Shown: positions 18,606-26,339, counted from the stretch's first letter. The stretch: DNA of 41,328 nucleotides from Rhodobacterales bacterium 56_14_T64 (GCA_002162795.1 MAAY01000072.1:1-41328); one strand, 5' to 3'. Numbers and translations: made by a program. Notes: a model not told the origin generated them from the sequence alone.

Positions 18606-20282
18606 GTGAGCGACCTGTGGCGCGGCGATTGGGCCACGCGAACCCGGATCATCACCGGGCTGATCCTGTTCACTTTTTCCTTTTTCCATTTCCTCAACCT
18701 CGGCCTCGGTCTGTTCTCGGACGAGGCCATCGACTGGGGACAAGACACTCGGCAGGTGATCACCCGCAACGTGCTGGGAGAAACGATCATTCTGGCGGCG
18801 CTGCTGACCCATGCGGGCCTGGCAATTGCCAAGCTTGCGGCCCGGCGCACCCTGCGCATGCCCGCCTGGGAGGCCACTCAGGTCGTTTTAGGCCTATCCA
18901 TCCCACTCTTGCTGATCAAACACATTGTCCACACACGGGTGGCGCATGAGGTTTTTGGGGTCAATGACGAATACGGCTATATCACTGTATTGCTGTGGGA
19001 CACAGTGGATGGTGCCTGGCAGTCGGTACTGCTGTTGATCGTCTGGACACATGGCTGCATGGGGCTGCATTTCTGGTTGCGCGCCACAGCTTGGTGGCGA
19101 CGCTGGTTCCCGGTTCTGGTTGGCTTTGCCATGCTGCTGCCCGGCTTTGCCCTGTCCGGCTTCCTGACCCAAGGCCGCCGGATGCTCTTGCTGTTTCAGG
19201 ACGACGAGACCCGCTGGGACCTGATGGAGGATTATCACTGGCCGGATCGCGACACCTTTACCACTCTCATCACGATAGCCGATTATCTACTCTACGCATT
19301 TTGGGTGATCCTGGCGCTGGCCACTTTGTTCTACGCAACTCGCAGGATTCTAAACTGGCGTAAATCGGTACGGATCCGATACACCAATGGCCCCGAGATC
19401 TCGGCCACCAAGGGGCTAACATTGCTGGAAATATCACGGGTTCACGGGGTTCCACACACCGCGTTATGTGGCGGTCGCGGTCGCTGCACCACTTGCCGAG
19501 TGATCATCGAGCAGGGTGGCGACCGATTGCATCCGCCCAGCGCCGCCGAAGCGCACAGCCTGGCGGCGGTCAAAGCCCCCGCTAACGCCCGGCTGGCTTG
19601 CCAAATCCAGCCAAGCCATCCGCTGACCGTATTGCGGGTGTTCCGCCCCGATGGCCGTCGCGACCGCGCCCATGCCAGCCAGGGCGAGGAACGACGGTTG
19701 GCAATCCTGTTCCTCGACATGCGCGGATTTACCGCCCGCACCACCGGCCAGTTGCCTTACGACGTGGTATTCCTGCTGAACCGGTTCTTTGACGCCATTG
19801 TTCCCGGCATCATTGGCGCCAATGGCACGGTGGACAAGTATTTGGGCGACGGGCTGCTGGCGGTGTTTGAAACCGAGGATGAAAAGTCTTCGGCGCGGGC
19901 CGCATTGAAAGCCGCCGAAAATATCAGCACAGCCCTGTCCGAGTTCAACACAAAACTGGTCGAAGAGGGTGGCGCCCCCGTGGCCATCGGAATCGGTCTT
20001 CATCTCGGGGATTTGGTTCTGGGGGAAATCGGCGCTGCTGGCAACGCTCCTCGCACTCTGATCGGGGATAGCGTCAACACGGCCAGCCGACTGGAAAGCC
20101 AAACCAAGGAACTAGGTGTGGAACTGCTGATCTCTGCCAGCCTATTGCAGGCAGCAGGCCACGCCACGGACTGCCTGCCGCTATGCGTACTTCAACTCAG
20201 GGGCGTTTCAGAACCATTGGCAGCCCTGCCAGTAAAACAGGCGACCGCCCTGCCCCGCATCCTGGCCTCGGAACAGAGTTAG
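18606..20282 (+). CDS. Membrane-anchored class III adenylate cyclase with 2Fe-2S domain
   Basis: A 558-residue three-part protein. Residues 1-250 form about six membrane helices with histidines at 28, 69, 106, 109, 114, 149 and 155, the pattern of a haem b anchor like SdhC/cytochrome b proteins. Residues 252-345 are a plant-type ferredoxin domain with Cys288, Cys294, Cys297 and Cys332 (C-x5-C-x2-C-x34-C). Residues 362-550 are a class III cyclase domain with metal aspartates Asp371 and Asp415, the adenine-specifying Lys411 (DKYLGDG), and transition-state Asn491/Arg495 (NTASRLES). All catalytic residues are present, so it should make cAMP. S. meliloti CyaC is a redox-regulated cyclase with a dihaem-b anchor. 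The start is GTG with AGGA upstream. It lies 150 bases after trxB. Confidence 0.88.
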   Translation: MSDLWRGDWATRTRIITGLILFTFSFFHFLNLGLGLFSDEAIDWGQDTRQVITRNVLGETIILAALLTHAGLAIAKLAARRTLRMPAWEATQVVLGLSIPLLLIKHIVHTRVAHEVFGVNDEYGYITVLLWDTVDGAWQSVLLLIVWTHGCMGLHFWLRATAWWRRWFPVLVGFAMLLPGFALSGFLTQGRRMLLLFQDDETRWDLMEDYHWPDRDTFTTLITIADYLLYAFWVILALATLFYATRRILNWRKSVRIRYTNGPEISATKGLTLLEISRVHGVPHTALCGGRGRCTTCRVIIEQGGDRLHPPSAAEAHSLAAVKAPANARLACQIQPSHPLTVLRVFRPDGRRDRAHASQGEERRLAILFLDMRGFTARTTGQLPYDVVFLLNRFFDAIVPGIIGANGTVDKYLGDGLLAVFETEDEKSSARAALKAAENISTALSEFNTKLVEEGGAPVAIGIGLHLGDLVLGEIGAAGNAPRTLIGDSVNTASRLESQTKELGVELLISASLLQAAGHATDCLPLCVLQLRGVSEPLAALPVKQATALPRILASEQS

Positions 20283-20436
20283 GCTGGCCCCACCTTATCC
20301 AAAACAAATGTTCCTCCGATCTGAAACGACCCGCGAAATATGCCCTAATGGCCAAGCTTCAGGGGAATAATTGCCAGCCGACCATCCCTATTGCAGCAAT
20401 GCCACACGGCAGAAAACCGCCAATTCGATCCAATTT

Positions 20437-20464
20437 TTGCTTTGATTCCACATCGGGCTATGCA
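20437..20464 (+). promoter_or_regulatory. Candidate promoter of the winged-helix::Sat-CysC gene
   Basis: TTGCTT, a 16-base spacer and TATGCA resemble -35 and -10 boxes, placing transcription start on the adjoining 14-bp palindrome. Confidence 0.3.
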
Positions 20465-20468
20465 ATGC

Positions 20469-20482
20469 GTTCACGCGTGAAC
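20469..20482. promoter_or_regulatory. Perfect 14-bp palindrome, candidate operator
   Basis: GTTCACGCGTGAAC is fully self-complementary and lies 22 bases before the start codon at 20505, just after the candidate -10 box. A natural hypothesis is autoregulation by the winged-helix domain encoded immediately downstream. Confidence 0.5.
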
Positions 20483-20504
20483 ACACATTGATCAAGCCGA
20501 GCCT

Positions 20505-22577
20505 ATGTCGATAGACCTCAATCCTACCACGACCGAAGAGGATCTTCTCTTCCGCCTTTTGCGCCAGCTGGATCTGGCGCCTGAAGCGTCACAACGCGCC
20601 ACTGCGGCTGCGCTGGGTATTTCGCTGGGAAAATTGAACACTCAACTTCGCACTGCGGCCGCGCTGGAACTCATTTCCATTAGCGACAGACCCGGCCCCG
20701 ACAAGCGGCAGCGCTATACCTATACGCTGACCCGCCGCGGGGCCTCTGAAAAATTACGTCTTACCGATCAATTTCTTGCTCGCAAACTTACCGAATACAA
20801 CACGCTGCACGCCGAACTGACCGGCACCGCCAGCGGACTTCCTCATATCAAGCACAGGACACATCCAATGCAGAACAACTTGGCACCAATCCCCGAGCTG
20901 TATGTCTCATACGACTCCGCCCAGAAATTGAAAATCGAAGCGGGTAACCTCAAAAGCCACGATCTGACTCCGCGCCAAATCTGTGATTTGGAGCTGCTGA
21001 TGAACGGTGGTTTCAACCCACTGAAAGGTTTCCTGTCCGAGGAAGACTATAACGGTGTTGTTGAAAACATGCGTCTGGCAGATGGCCAGCTGTGGCCAAT
21101 GCCCATCAACCTTGATGTCTCAGAAGACTTCGCAGCGTCATTGGAAGAGGGCGAAGACATTGCCCTGCGTGACCAGGAAGGCGTCATTCTCGCGACCATG
21201 ACCGTCACTGACAACTGGCAGCCGAACAAAGCCCGCGAGGCCGAGAAGGTCTTTGGTGCGGATGACGATGCCCACCCTGCGGTCAACTACCTGCACAACC
21301 AGTCTGGCAAGATCTATCTGGGCGGCCCGATCATCGGCATCCAACAGCCAGTGCACTATGATTTCCGCGGTCGCCGCGACACCCCAAACGAGTTGCGCGC
21401 CTATTTCCGCAAGCTGGGCTGGCGCAAAGTTGTAGCGTTTCAAACCCGCAACCCGCTGCACCGTGCACACCAGGAACTAACTTTCCGCGCCGCCCGCGAA
21501 GCCCAGGCCAACCTGCTGATCCACCCGGTCGTCGGCATGACCAAACCAGGTGACGTCGATCACTTTACCCGCGTGCGCTGCTACGAGGCGGTGCTGGACA
21601 AGTATCCAGCCGCCACCACCAGCATGAGCCTGCTGAACCTGGCGATGCGTATGGCGGGCCCACGTGAAGCAGTCTGGCATGGTCTGATCCGCGCCAACCA
21701 CGGCTGTACTCACTTCATCGTAGGCCGCGACCACGCTGGACCCGGTAAAAACTCAGCCGGTGACGATTTCTACGGCCCCTATGACGCTCAGGATCTGTAC
21801 CGCGAGAACCAGGCTGACATCGGCTGTGAAATGGTCGATTTCAAGCACATGGTCTACGTGCAGGAACGCGCCCAGTACGAGCCCAACGACGAGATCGAAG
21901 ACCGCGACAATGTCACAGTCCTGAACATTTCAGGTACTGAACTGCGCCGCCGTTTGGCCGAGGGCCTTGAGATCCCCGAGTGGTTCTCGTTCCCTGAGGT
22001 AGTGACCGAGCTGCGCAAAACCAAACCTGCCCGCTCCAAGCAGGGGTTCACCGTGTTCTTTACCGGGCTGTCTGGCTCTGGCAAATCGACTATCGCCAAC
22101 GCGCTGATGGTCAAGCTGATGGAAATGGGCGGTCGCCCGGTGACGCTGCTGGACGGCGACGTTGTCCGCAAAAACCTATCCTCGGAACTGGGGTTCAGCA
22201 AAGAGCACCGTGATCTGAACATCCGCCGCATCGGTTATGTTGCCTCTGAGATCACCAAGAACGGCGGCATCGCCATCTGCGCCCCAATCGCGCCCTATAC
22301 CACAACCCGGCGTCTGGTCCGCGAAGACATCGAAGCCTTTGGCGCCTTTGTCGAAGTGCATGTGGCAACCACATTGGAAGAATGCGAACGTCGCGACCGC
22401 AAGGGTCTGTATGCGCTGGCACGCGCAGGCAAGATCAAGGAGTTCACCGGTATTTCCGATCCCTACGAGATGCCTGCCAACCCCGAGCTATCGGTAGAAA
22501 CCGAAAACGTCGAAGTCGACAACTGCGCTCACCAGGTACTGCTGAAGCTGGAGAGCATGGGGCTGATTTCAGGCTGA
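20505..22577 (+). CDS. Winged-helix (EPS-associated MarR type) domain in frame with bifunctional ATP sulfurylase / APS kinase
   Basis: One open frame of 690 codons. Codons 1-110 encode a winged-helix domain like the MarR-family EPS-associated regulators (ATAAALGISLGKLNTQLRT, YTLTRRGASEKLRLTDQFLARKL). Met122 (20868) then begins a canonical 569-residue sulfate-activation enzyme: ATP sulfurylase with QTRNPLH (192-198 from Met122) and GRDHAGPG (286-293), and APS kinase with P-loop GLSGSGKST (400-408) and DGDVVRKNLS. It converts sulfate and ATP to APS and then PAPS for sulfate assimilation or sulfation. AGGA precedes Met122, whereas the upstream ATG has only a poor ribosome site. Either a fusion protein or two products from one frame are possible. 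Confidence 0.9.
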   Translation: MSIDLNPTTTEEDLLFRLLRQLDLAPEASQRATAAALGISLGKLNTQLRTAAALELISISDRPGPDKRQRYTYTLTRRGASEKLRLTDQFLARKLTEYNTLHAELTGTASGLPHIKHRTHPMQNNLAPIPELYVSYDSAQKLKIEAGNLKSHDLTPRQICDLELLMNGGFNPLKGFLSEEDYNGVVENMRLADGQLWPMPINLDVSEDFAASLEEGEDIALRDQEGVILATMTVTDNWQPNKAREAEKVFGADDDAHPAVNYLHNQSGKIYLGGPIIGIQQPVHYDFRGRRDTPNELRAYFRKLGWRKVVAFQTRNPLHRAHQELTFRAAREAQANLLIHPVVGMTKPGDVDHFTRVRCYEAVLDKYPAATTSMSLLNLAMRMAGPREAVWHGLIRANHGCTHFIVGRDHAGPGKNSAGDDFYGPYDAQDLYRENQADIGCEMVDFKHMVYVQERAQYEPNDEIEDRDNVTVLNISGTELRRRLAEGLEIPEWFSFPEVVTELRKTKPARSKQGFTVFFTGLSGSGKSTIANALMVKLMEMGGRPVTLLDGDVVRKNLSSELGFSKEHRDLNIRRIGYVASEITKNGGIAICAPIAPYTTTRRLVREDIEAFGAFVEVHVATTLEECERRDRKGLYALARAGKIKEFTGISDPYEMPANPELSVETENVEVDNCAHQVLLKLESMGLISG
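20856..20870 (+). promoter_or_regulatory. Internal ribosome binding site and start for Sat-CysC
   Basis: AGGA eight bases before ATG 20868 supports separate initiation of the 569-residue enzyme inside the longer frame. The protein from here starts exactly where the conserved ATP sulfurylase N-terminus (LAPIPELYVS) starts. Confidence 0.55.
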
Positions 22578-22599
22578 TCCCTTTCACACACGAACTAGC

Positions 22600-22626
22600 A
22601 ACGGCCCGCCAATCTGGTGGGCCGTT
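22600..22626 (+). terminator. Terminator after sat-cysC
   Basis: ACGGCCCGCC and GGTGGGCCGT, extended by one A:T pair, form an 11-bp stem with a 5-base loop, followed by TTTGCGTTTG. Confidence 0.7.
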
Positions 22627-22684
22627 TGCGTTTGAATTGTGCTGTTTCGGCCGACAAGAGGTTTCGCTTTGTAGCGCCACTATC

Positions 22685-22762
22685 GCCCGGCGGCACGCCG
22701 GGCAGCGCCTGACCTTCCCCCCGGGAAGGCGCTTTGCACCTCCCCAAGGTCAGGCGCGACCC
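22685..22762. repeat. Interspersed palindromic repeat, copy C (most complete)
   Basis: It consists of a leading hairpin (GCCCGGCG...CGCCGGGC), then GCGCCTGACCTTCCCC, a short CCGGG turn, and a right side ending CCCCAAGGTCAGGCGC. GCGCCTGACCTT and AAGGTCAGGCGC are perfect complements, so the whole unit folds as a long stem. The block 22723-22754 is identical to one in copy B. Confidence 0.75.
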
Positions 22763-22790
22763 TCATTGCTTTGTTGCGACAGTTAGCCCC

Positions 22791-23651
22791 CTACAGACTG
22801 CCCTGCAACGCCAGCGCAGCCCGTGTTTCCAGATGATCAAATCCTGCAGCCACGTCTTTGATCGCCTGCAACGCAGGTAAACGGCGCGCGTAATCCTCGG
22901 CATTGGCACTCGCAATCGCCGCGCGCATCTCACCCTCATTTTGACAGATCACCATGCCCGAGGTCTCCATGAAATCACCGATATTTGGACACCCCCAATA
23001 GATCGGCACGCAGTCACACAACACTGCATCAATCAGCTTTTCACTGAAATAATTGCGCTGCTGGACGTTCTCGATCACCACGGAATACCGAAACGGCACC
23101 AACCCGTCGGATTTCTCCTCAAACGGAGTATAGCCGCGCCCCATTACCTCAACTTCGGGATGCTCGGCACGCACAAATTCCACCAGATTATGGCGCAGTT
23201 TATGTCCGGGATGATCCCGCTTGGATGAGGCGATCAGCGATACTTCTGCGCTCTTTTCGATCTGCAAATCCCGCCAGTTCGGTACCCAAGTGGTGCCATA
23301 AGGCAGGAAGATTCCATTCGGCACTCGGTTCAGGAAATCCTCATCATAGCTGAACACCCGAAAGAACCGCCGATGCGTCAGCCGCAGCCAGCGCAGGTGA
23401 TGGCCATGCATGATATTTGGCTCTACCACCATAATCGACACCTGCGCCGGACAGTGCCAGTCCAGCTGAAAGTGCATTGCAGTTTTGGGATAGACGATCA
23501 GATGGTCCGAGACCTCCAGATCGCGCAGCCGTTTGCCCTGCAATCGTTCGGAACAGCCCAGCGGCCAGTTCAGCTCGGACAAAGGCCGATCCGCCTGCTT
23601 GGCCCCCAAGCGGCTGCCATAAGGCAGTACGGCAATCGCGGGATCTGGCAT
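22791..23651 (-). CDS. Glycosyltransferase family 10 (fucosyltransferase-type) protein
   Basis: A 286-residue predicted cytosolic glycosyltransferase. The C-terminal third carries the GT10 signature: FRYSVVIENV, YFSEKLIDAVLCDCVPIYWGCPNI and GDFM (residues about 186-230), which bind the GDP-sugar donor in bacterial alpha-1,3-fucosyltransferases. The N-terminal half is divergent, as is usual for acceptor recognition. ATG 23651 has AGGA eight bases upstream; two TTG codons before it are less likely. It stands alone apart from PhzF upstream on the same strand, with a 15-base gap, so the two may share an mRNA. Acceptor and sugar are unknown; surface-glycan decoration is inferred from the family. 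Confidence 0.85.
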   Translation of the reverse strand: MPDPAIAVLPYGSRLGAKQADRPLSELNWPLGCSERLQGKRLRDLEVSDHLIVYPKTAMHFQLDWHCPAQVSIMVVEPNIMHGHHLRWLRLTHRRFFRVFSYDEDFLNRVPNGIFLPYGTTWVPNWRDLQIEKSAEVSLIASSKRDHPGHKLRHNLVEFVRAEHPEVEVMGRGYTPFEEKSDGLVPFRYSVVIENVQQRNYFSEKLIDAVLCDCVPIYWGCPNIGDFMETSGMVICQNEGEMRAAIASANAEDYARRLPALQAIKDVAAGFDHLETRAALALQGSL

Positions 23652-23666
23652 CAACAATGTCCTTGG

Positions 23667-24551
23667 CTACAGAGCATCCGGCAGATCTACCGTACCGCGC
23701 ATCAGGATAAAACCTTTACCGGCCACTTGAACACCCGTCATTGCCTCGGCCAGTCCAACACGGGTGACACGCGCCTGTCCCGGCCGCCCCAACCCATGCC
23801 CCTGCTCGGCAATGAATGTATCCTTTTCCATCAAACCATTGCGCCACAGATAGGCCGCCATAGCACCCGTAGCTGACCCGGTGAACGGATCCTCGGGCGG
23901 GCTGGGCGGCGCCATCAGCAGCCGCGAATAGGTATCACCCTGCGCCGTGGCACCCTGCAATGTCACCAGAAACGGCTCCATCATGTCGATGCCATCAGCA
24001 CCCAGCGATTGGCCCAGTACCGCCAGCGCATCGACATTTAGCGCGGCAGCTTCCAGCGCAGCCTGATCCTTGAGCACGGTGATACAGAACGGCAACCCGG
24101 TTGAGACCTTCTGCGGCTGGCCAACAATGGCCTTCGCCGGCAGGGAAACCGCTGCCGCCACCAATGCGGGGTCTGCCAGCGGGCCAAATTCAGGCGCTAC
24201 CTGCGTCATCTCGATCATGTTACCGTCCAGCGACACCGCCACCAGACCAGCGCCGGTCTCCAGCACCAGATCATTGCCACTGATCAAACCGCGATCGCGC
24301 ATTGCAGCAACGGTGGCAATTGTCGGATGGCCAGCAAAAGGGATCTCGCGACTGGCAAGGAAATAACGCACGCGGATGTCAGCAATGTCGGACGGTCCGG
24401 TGAACGTACACTCCACCAGCGAAGTCTCGCGAACGTAAGCCGTACAGACCGCTTCGGGCAAATGGGCCCCACCATGCACCACTGCGCAGCCATTGCCACC
24501 AAAGGCGCAGTCGGAAAACGCGTCAACCCAATCGAAGTCAAATCTGCTCAT
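23667..24551 (-). CDS. PhzF family isomerase/epimerase-like protein
   Basis: A 294-residue protein with the two-fold diaminopimelate-epimerase-like fold of the PhzF family. Visible motifs are FGGNGCAVV (residues 17-25), the catalytic-glutamate region RETSLVECTF (Glu47), IPFAGHPTIAT, and EDPFTGSATGAMAAY in the second half. PhzF itself isomerises an intermediate of phenazine synthesis, but most family members are stand-alone enzymes of unknown substrate, and no phenazine genes are nearby. The start at MSRFDFDWVDAF fits the family; a GTG 15 codons upstream is the alternative. Confidence 0.88.
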   Translation of the reverse strand: MSRFDFDWVDAFSDCAFGGNGCAVVHGGAHLPEAVCTAYVRETSLVECTFTGPSDIADIRVRYFLASREIPFAGHPTIATVAAMRDRGLISGNDLVLETGAGLVAVSLDGNMIEMTQVAPEFGPLADPALVAAAVSLPAKAIVGQPQKVSTGLPFCITVLKDQAALEAAALNVDALAVLGQSLGADGIDMMEPFLVTLQGATAQGDTYSRLLMAPPSPPEDPFTGSATGAMAAYLWRNGLMEKDTFIAEQGHGLGRPGQARVTRVGLAEAMTGVQVAGKGFILMRGTVDLPDAL

Positions 24552-24611
24552 AGCAACCTGCCCATGCCAAACGATCCCGCCCGCGTGGCAACGCACTGGG
24601 ATCAGCCAAAA

Positions 24612-24839
24612 TTATTGTACTGGAACCGGAGCATAATCGTTCTGCCGCGCCAGCACAAAGGCCATGTGACGATCCGCAACCAGCGCCAGTTGTTCGCCCT
24701 CTGCGTCATGCAGCGCATAGAGATGCTTGCGTCCCTTGGCCCCCTTCTGCACTTCTTCGGGCAGATCAGCGACATCGACGGTTTTCACATAGGCCACGCG
24801 CTGCTCAACATCGCCATTTTCGCTAGCATCCTGCATCAT
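24612..24839 (-). CDS. DUF1150 family protein
   Basis: A 75-residue protein of the DUF1150 family, usually encoded directly after a small heat-shock gene in alphaproteobacteria, as here: its ATG overlaps the hsp20 stop (ATGA). The stretch VADLPEEVQ followed by LYALHDAEGEQLALVADRHMAF is the family core. It is acidic with no signal peptide. Function is unknown; coupling to hsp20 suggests a heat-shock-associated role. Confidence 0.85.
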   Translation of the reverse strand: MMQDASENGDVEQRVAYVKTVDVADLPEEVQKGAKGRKHLYALHDAEGEQLALVADRHMAFVLARQNDYAPVPVQ

Positions 24840-25252
24840 TCGCTCTTTCTGATATTGATGGTCTGCACCACAGTTTCCGGCCGCGACCGGGTCAGATCGA
24901 CATGGAGCAAGCCATTTTCCATAATGGCCTCACCCACTTCGACACCATCCGCTAATACAAACATGCGCTGAAACTGACGCGCGGCAATGCCCCGGTGCAA
25001 AAACACCCGCCCATCGCTGTCCTCGCCTTGCCGACCGCGGATCACCAATTGACGGTCCTCGATGGTGATCGCCAGATCCTCTTCGGCAAACCCGGCCACG
25101 GCCAAGGTGATGCGATACGAAAAATCCGAGGTTTGTTCTATGTTGTAAGGGGGGTAGCCTTCGTTGCCCGACTTGGCCGAGCGCTCGAGCAGGCGTTCCA
25201 ACTGCTCGAACCCAAGCATATGTGGGTAAGAGCCCAGAGTGAGTTTTGACAC
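24836..25252 (-). CDS. Small heat-shock protein Hsp20 (alpha-crystallin domain, IbpA-like)
   Basis: A 138-residue ATP-independent holdase that binds unfolded proteins under heat stress. The alpha-crystallin domain spans about residues 35-125 (YNIEQTSDFSYRITLAVAGF, then RQLVIRGRQ, VFLHRGIAARQFQRMFVLADGVEV, and MENGLLHVDLTR), ending with the short C-terminal INIRKSE tail that links oligomers. The start is GTG with AAGGA eight bases upstream. A sigma-32-like promoter lies about 70 bases upstream. It is translationally coupled to DUF1150. Confidence 0.93.
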   Translation of the reverse strand: MSKLTLGSYPHMLGFEQLERLLERSAKSGNEGYPPYNIEQTSDFSYRITLAVAGFAEEDLAITIEDRQLVIRGRQGEDSDGRVFLHRGIAARQFQRMFVLADGVEVGEAIMENGLLHVDLTRSRPETVVQTINIRKSE

Positions 25253-25318
25253 GTATATCGTCCTTCAAAGCGTAAGCGACGGTGAGAGCAGGCCCCATTG
25301 CGGCGACCTGCGCAGTGA

Positions 25319-25347
25319 ATATGGGAAGAAACTATCATTTTAACAAG
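25319..25347 (-). promoter_or_regulatory. Sigma-32-like promoter of hsp20
   Basis: On the minus strand CTTGTT, a 15-base spacer and TCCCATAT match the RpoH pattern (CTTGAAA / CCCATNT), followed by a leader of about 65 bases. I did not see a clear ROSE-type RNA thermometer in that leader. Confidence 0.55.
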
Positions 25348-25430
25348 AGCAAGGGTTACAGGGACTAGGCGAAAAGAGTGTAAACGCGTAGTCTTTGGCG
25401 ACGTCTTTTCCCACTTTAGTCGAGTCGCCA

Positions 25431-25655
25431 ATGAACGCCCCCACTGATATTTCAATGAAAACCGATGACGTGCTGAAGGTCGAACTGGAAGTGTTCCGCC
25501 GCCAGCACCGCGATCTGGACGAGGCGATACATGCGCTGCAAGACAAGGGCACCGGCGACCAGCTGACCATTCGCCGGTTGAAAAAGCAAAAGCTGTGGCT
25601 GAAGGATATCATCGCCCAGATCGAAGACCGCCTGTTGCCGGATATTCTTGCCTGA
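25431..25655 (+). CDS. DUF465 (YdcH) family protein
   Basis: A 74-residue, highly charged, helical protein of the DUF465 family. The core VFRRQHRDLDEAIHAL followed by LTIRRLKKQKLWLKDIIAQIE is the family signature and predicts a helical hairpin or coiled coil. The start ATG has only a weak purine stretch; an in-frame ATG eight codons later is possible. It is divergent from hsp20 and followed by a good terminator. Function unknown. Confidence 0.88.
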   Translation: MNAPTDISMKTDDVLKVELEVFRRQHRDLDEAIHALQDKGTGDQLTIRRLKKQKLWLKDIIAQIEDRLLPDILA

Positions 25656-25672
25656 GGTCAAACCGGATCACA

Positions 25673-25704
25673 AAAAGGCGCCCATTTTTCAACATGCGCC
25701 TTTT
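25673..25704. terminator. Terminator after DUF465
   Basis: AAAAGGCGC and GCGCCTTTT form a 9-bp stem with a 14-base loop; the A and T ends give a U-run on both strands, fitting the convergent gene pair. Confidence 0.8.
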
Positions 25705-25773
25705 CAGTTTGTCTTCAGCAGCTTGGGCGCGCTCGGGGAACGGCTGAAACACCCAGGCTGGTTCAAGTGGCAA

Positions 25774-26031
25774 CTAGAACTTGAGCAGGGAAAAGCTGCC
25801 GCTGGTTTTGCCACCATTCTGGGTCACGGTGCCGCCCGAAGGGGCCTTGGACCCCGTTGTTGCCAGCACAATCAACCCAATCGCGGCCAAGCCCAAAAGG
25901 ATCAGGCCTCCGCTGCTGCTACTACTAGATGTAGGCGCGGCAGGGACTGCCTGAGCGGATACCGGGGCAACACTGGTAAGGGTCAAGCTGGCCGCGACAA
26001 GTGCCGTCGCAGAAATTTTCCGTAGGTTCAT
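25774..26031 (-). CDS. Small exported protein, GSFxLLKF family, copy 1
   Basis: An 85-residue protein with a signal peptide (MNLRKISATALVAASL..., cleavage near AQA at 27), a Ser/Pro-rich stretch, one hydrophobic helix (residues about 42-59, GGLILLGLAAIGLIVLATTG), and a short C-terminal tail NGGKTSGSFSLLKF. A paralogue lies at 27285-27548 with the same layout and C-terminal GSFxLLKF. The start has AGGAA eight bases upstream, and the leader AATAGGAAT is shared with the paralogue. Likely a single-pass membrane or envelope protein; function unknown. Confidence 0.75.
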   Translation of the reverse strand: MNLRKISATALVAASLTLTSVAPVSAQAVPAAPTSSSSSSGGLILLGLAAIGLIVLATTGSKAPSGGTVTQNGGKTSGSFSLLKF

Positions 26032-26176
26032 TTAGGGAATTCCTATTAAAGTCTGATTGAAACAGGCGACATCGCGCGCTTTGCCGCCAAAATACAGAAA
26101 CGTTGTTAGCGCCACATTAGGTCAAAAACCAAGCGTTTTCAGCATGGAATCACTATTCGGCATACAAGGAGACGTC

Positions 26177-26239
26177 GTGTCAGCTGCGTTTTCAGGCTGC
26201 GTGGTCTGCGAATGTGCGCGCCAATCATCTTGGTCGTGA
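26177..26239 (+). CDS. Candidate 20-residue Cys-rich leader peptide
   Basis: A GTG start with AGGAG five bases upstream opens a 20-codon frame (MSAAFSGCVVCECARQSSWS) ending about 100 bases before the hydroxylase start. Three cysteines at positions 8, 11 and 13 are striking for so short a peptide. It may be a regulatory upstream frame or chance. The rest of the 308-base gap between 26031 and 26340 shows nothing else I can name. Confidence 0.3.
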   Translation: MSAAFSGCVVCECARQSSWS

Positions 26240-26339
26240 AGAAAGCAGGTCATCTGTCGTCTTTATGTGGGTTTCAGGTTGTTTACCCCTGGAGCCAATC
26301 TGGCTAAGGAACTCTCACTCAAATTTTGAACGGCAGCCA

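Noticed and set aside
25253-25318. ROSE-type RNA thermometer in the hsp20 leader
   Set aside because: I could not find the anti-Shine-Dalgarno pairing typical of ROSE elements against the AAGGA site.
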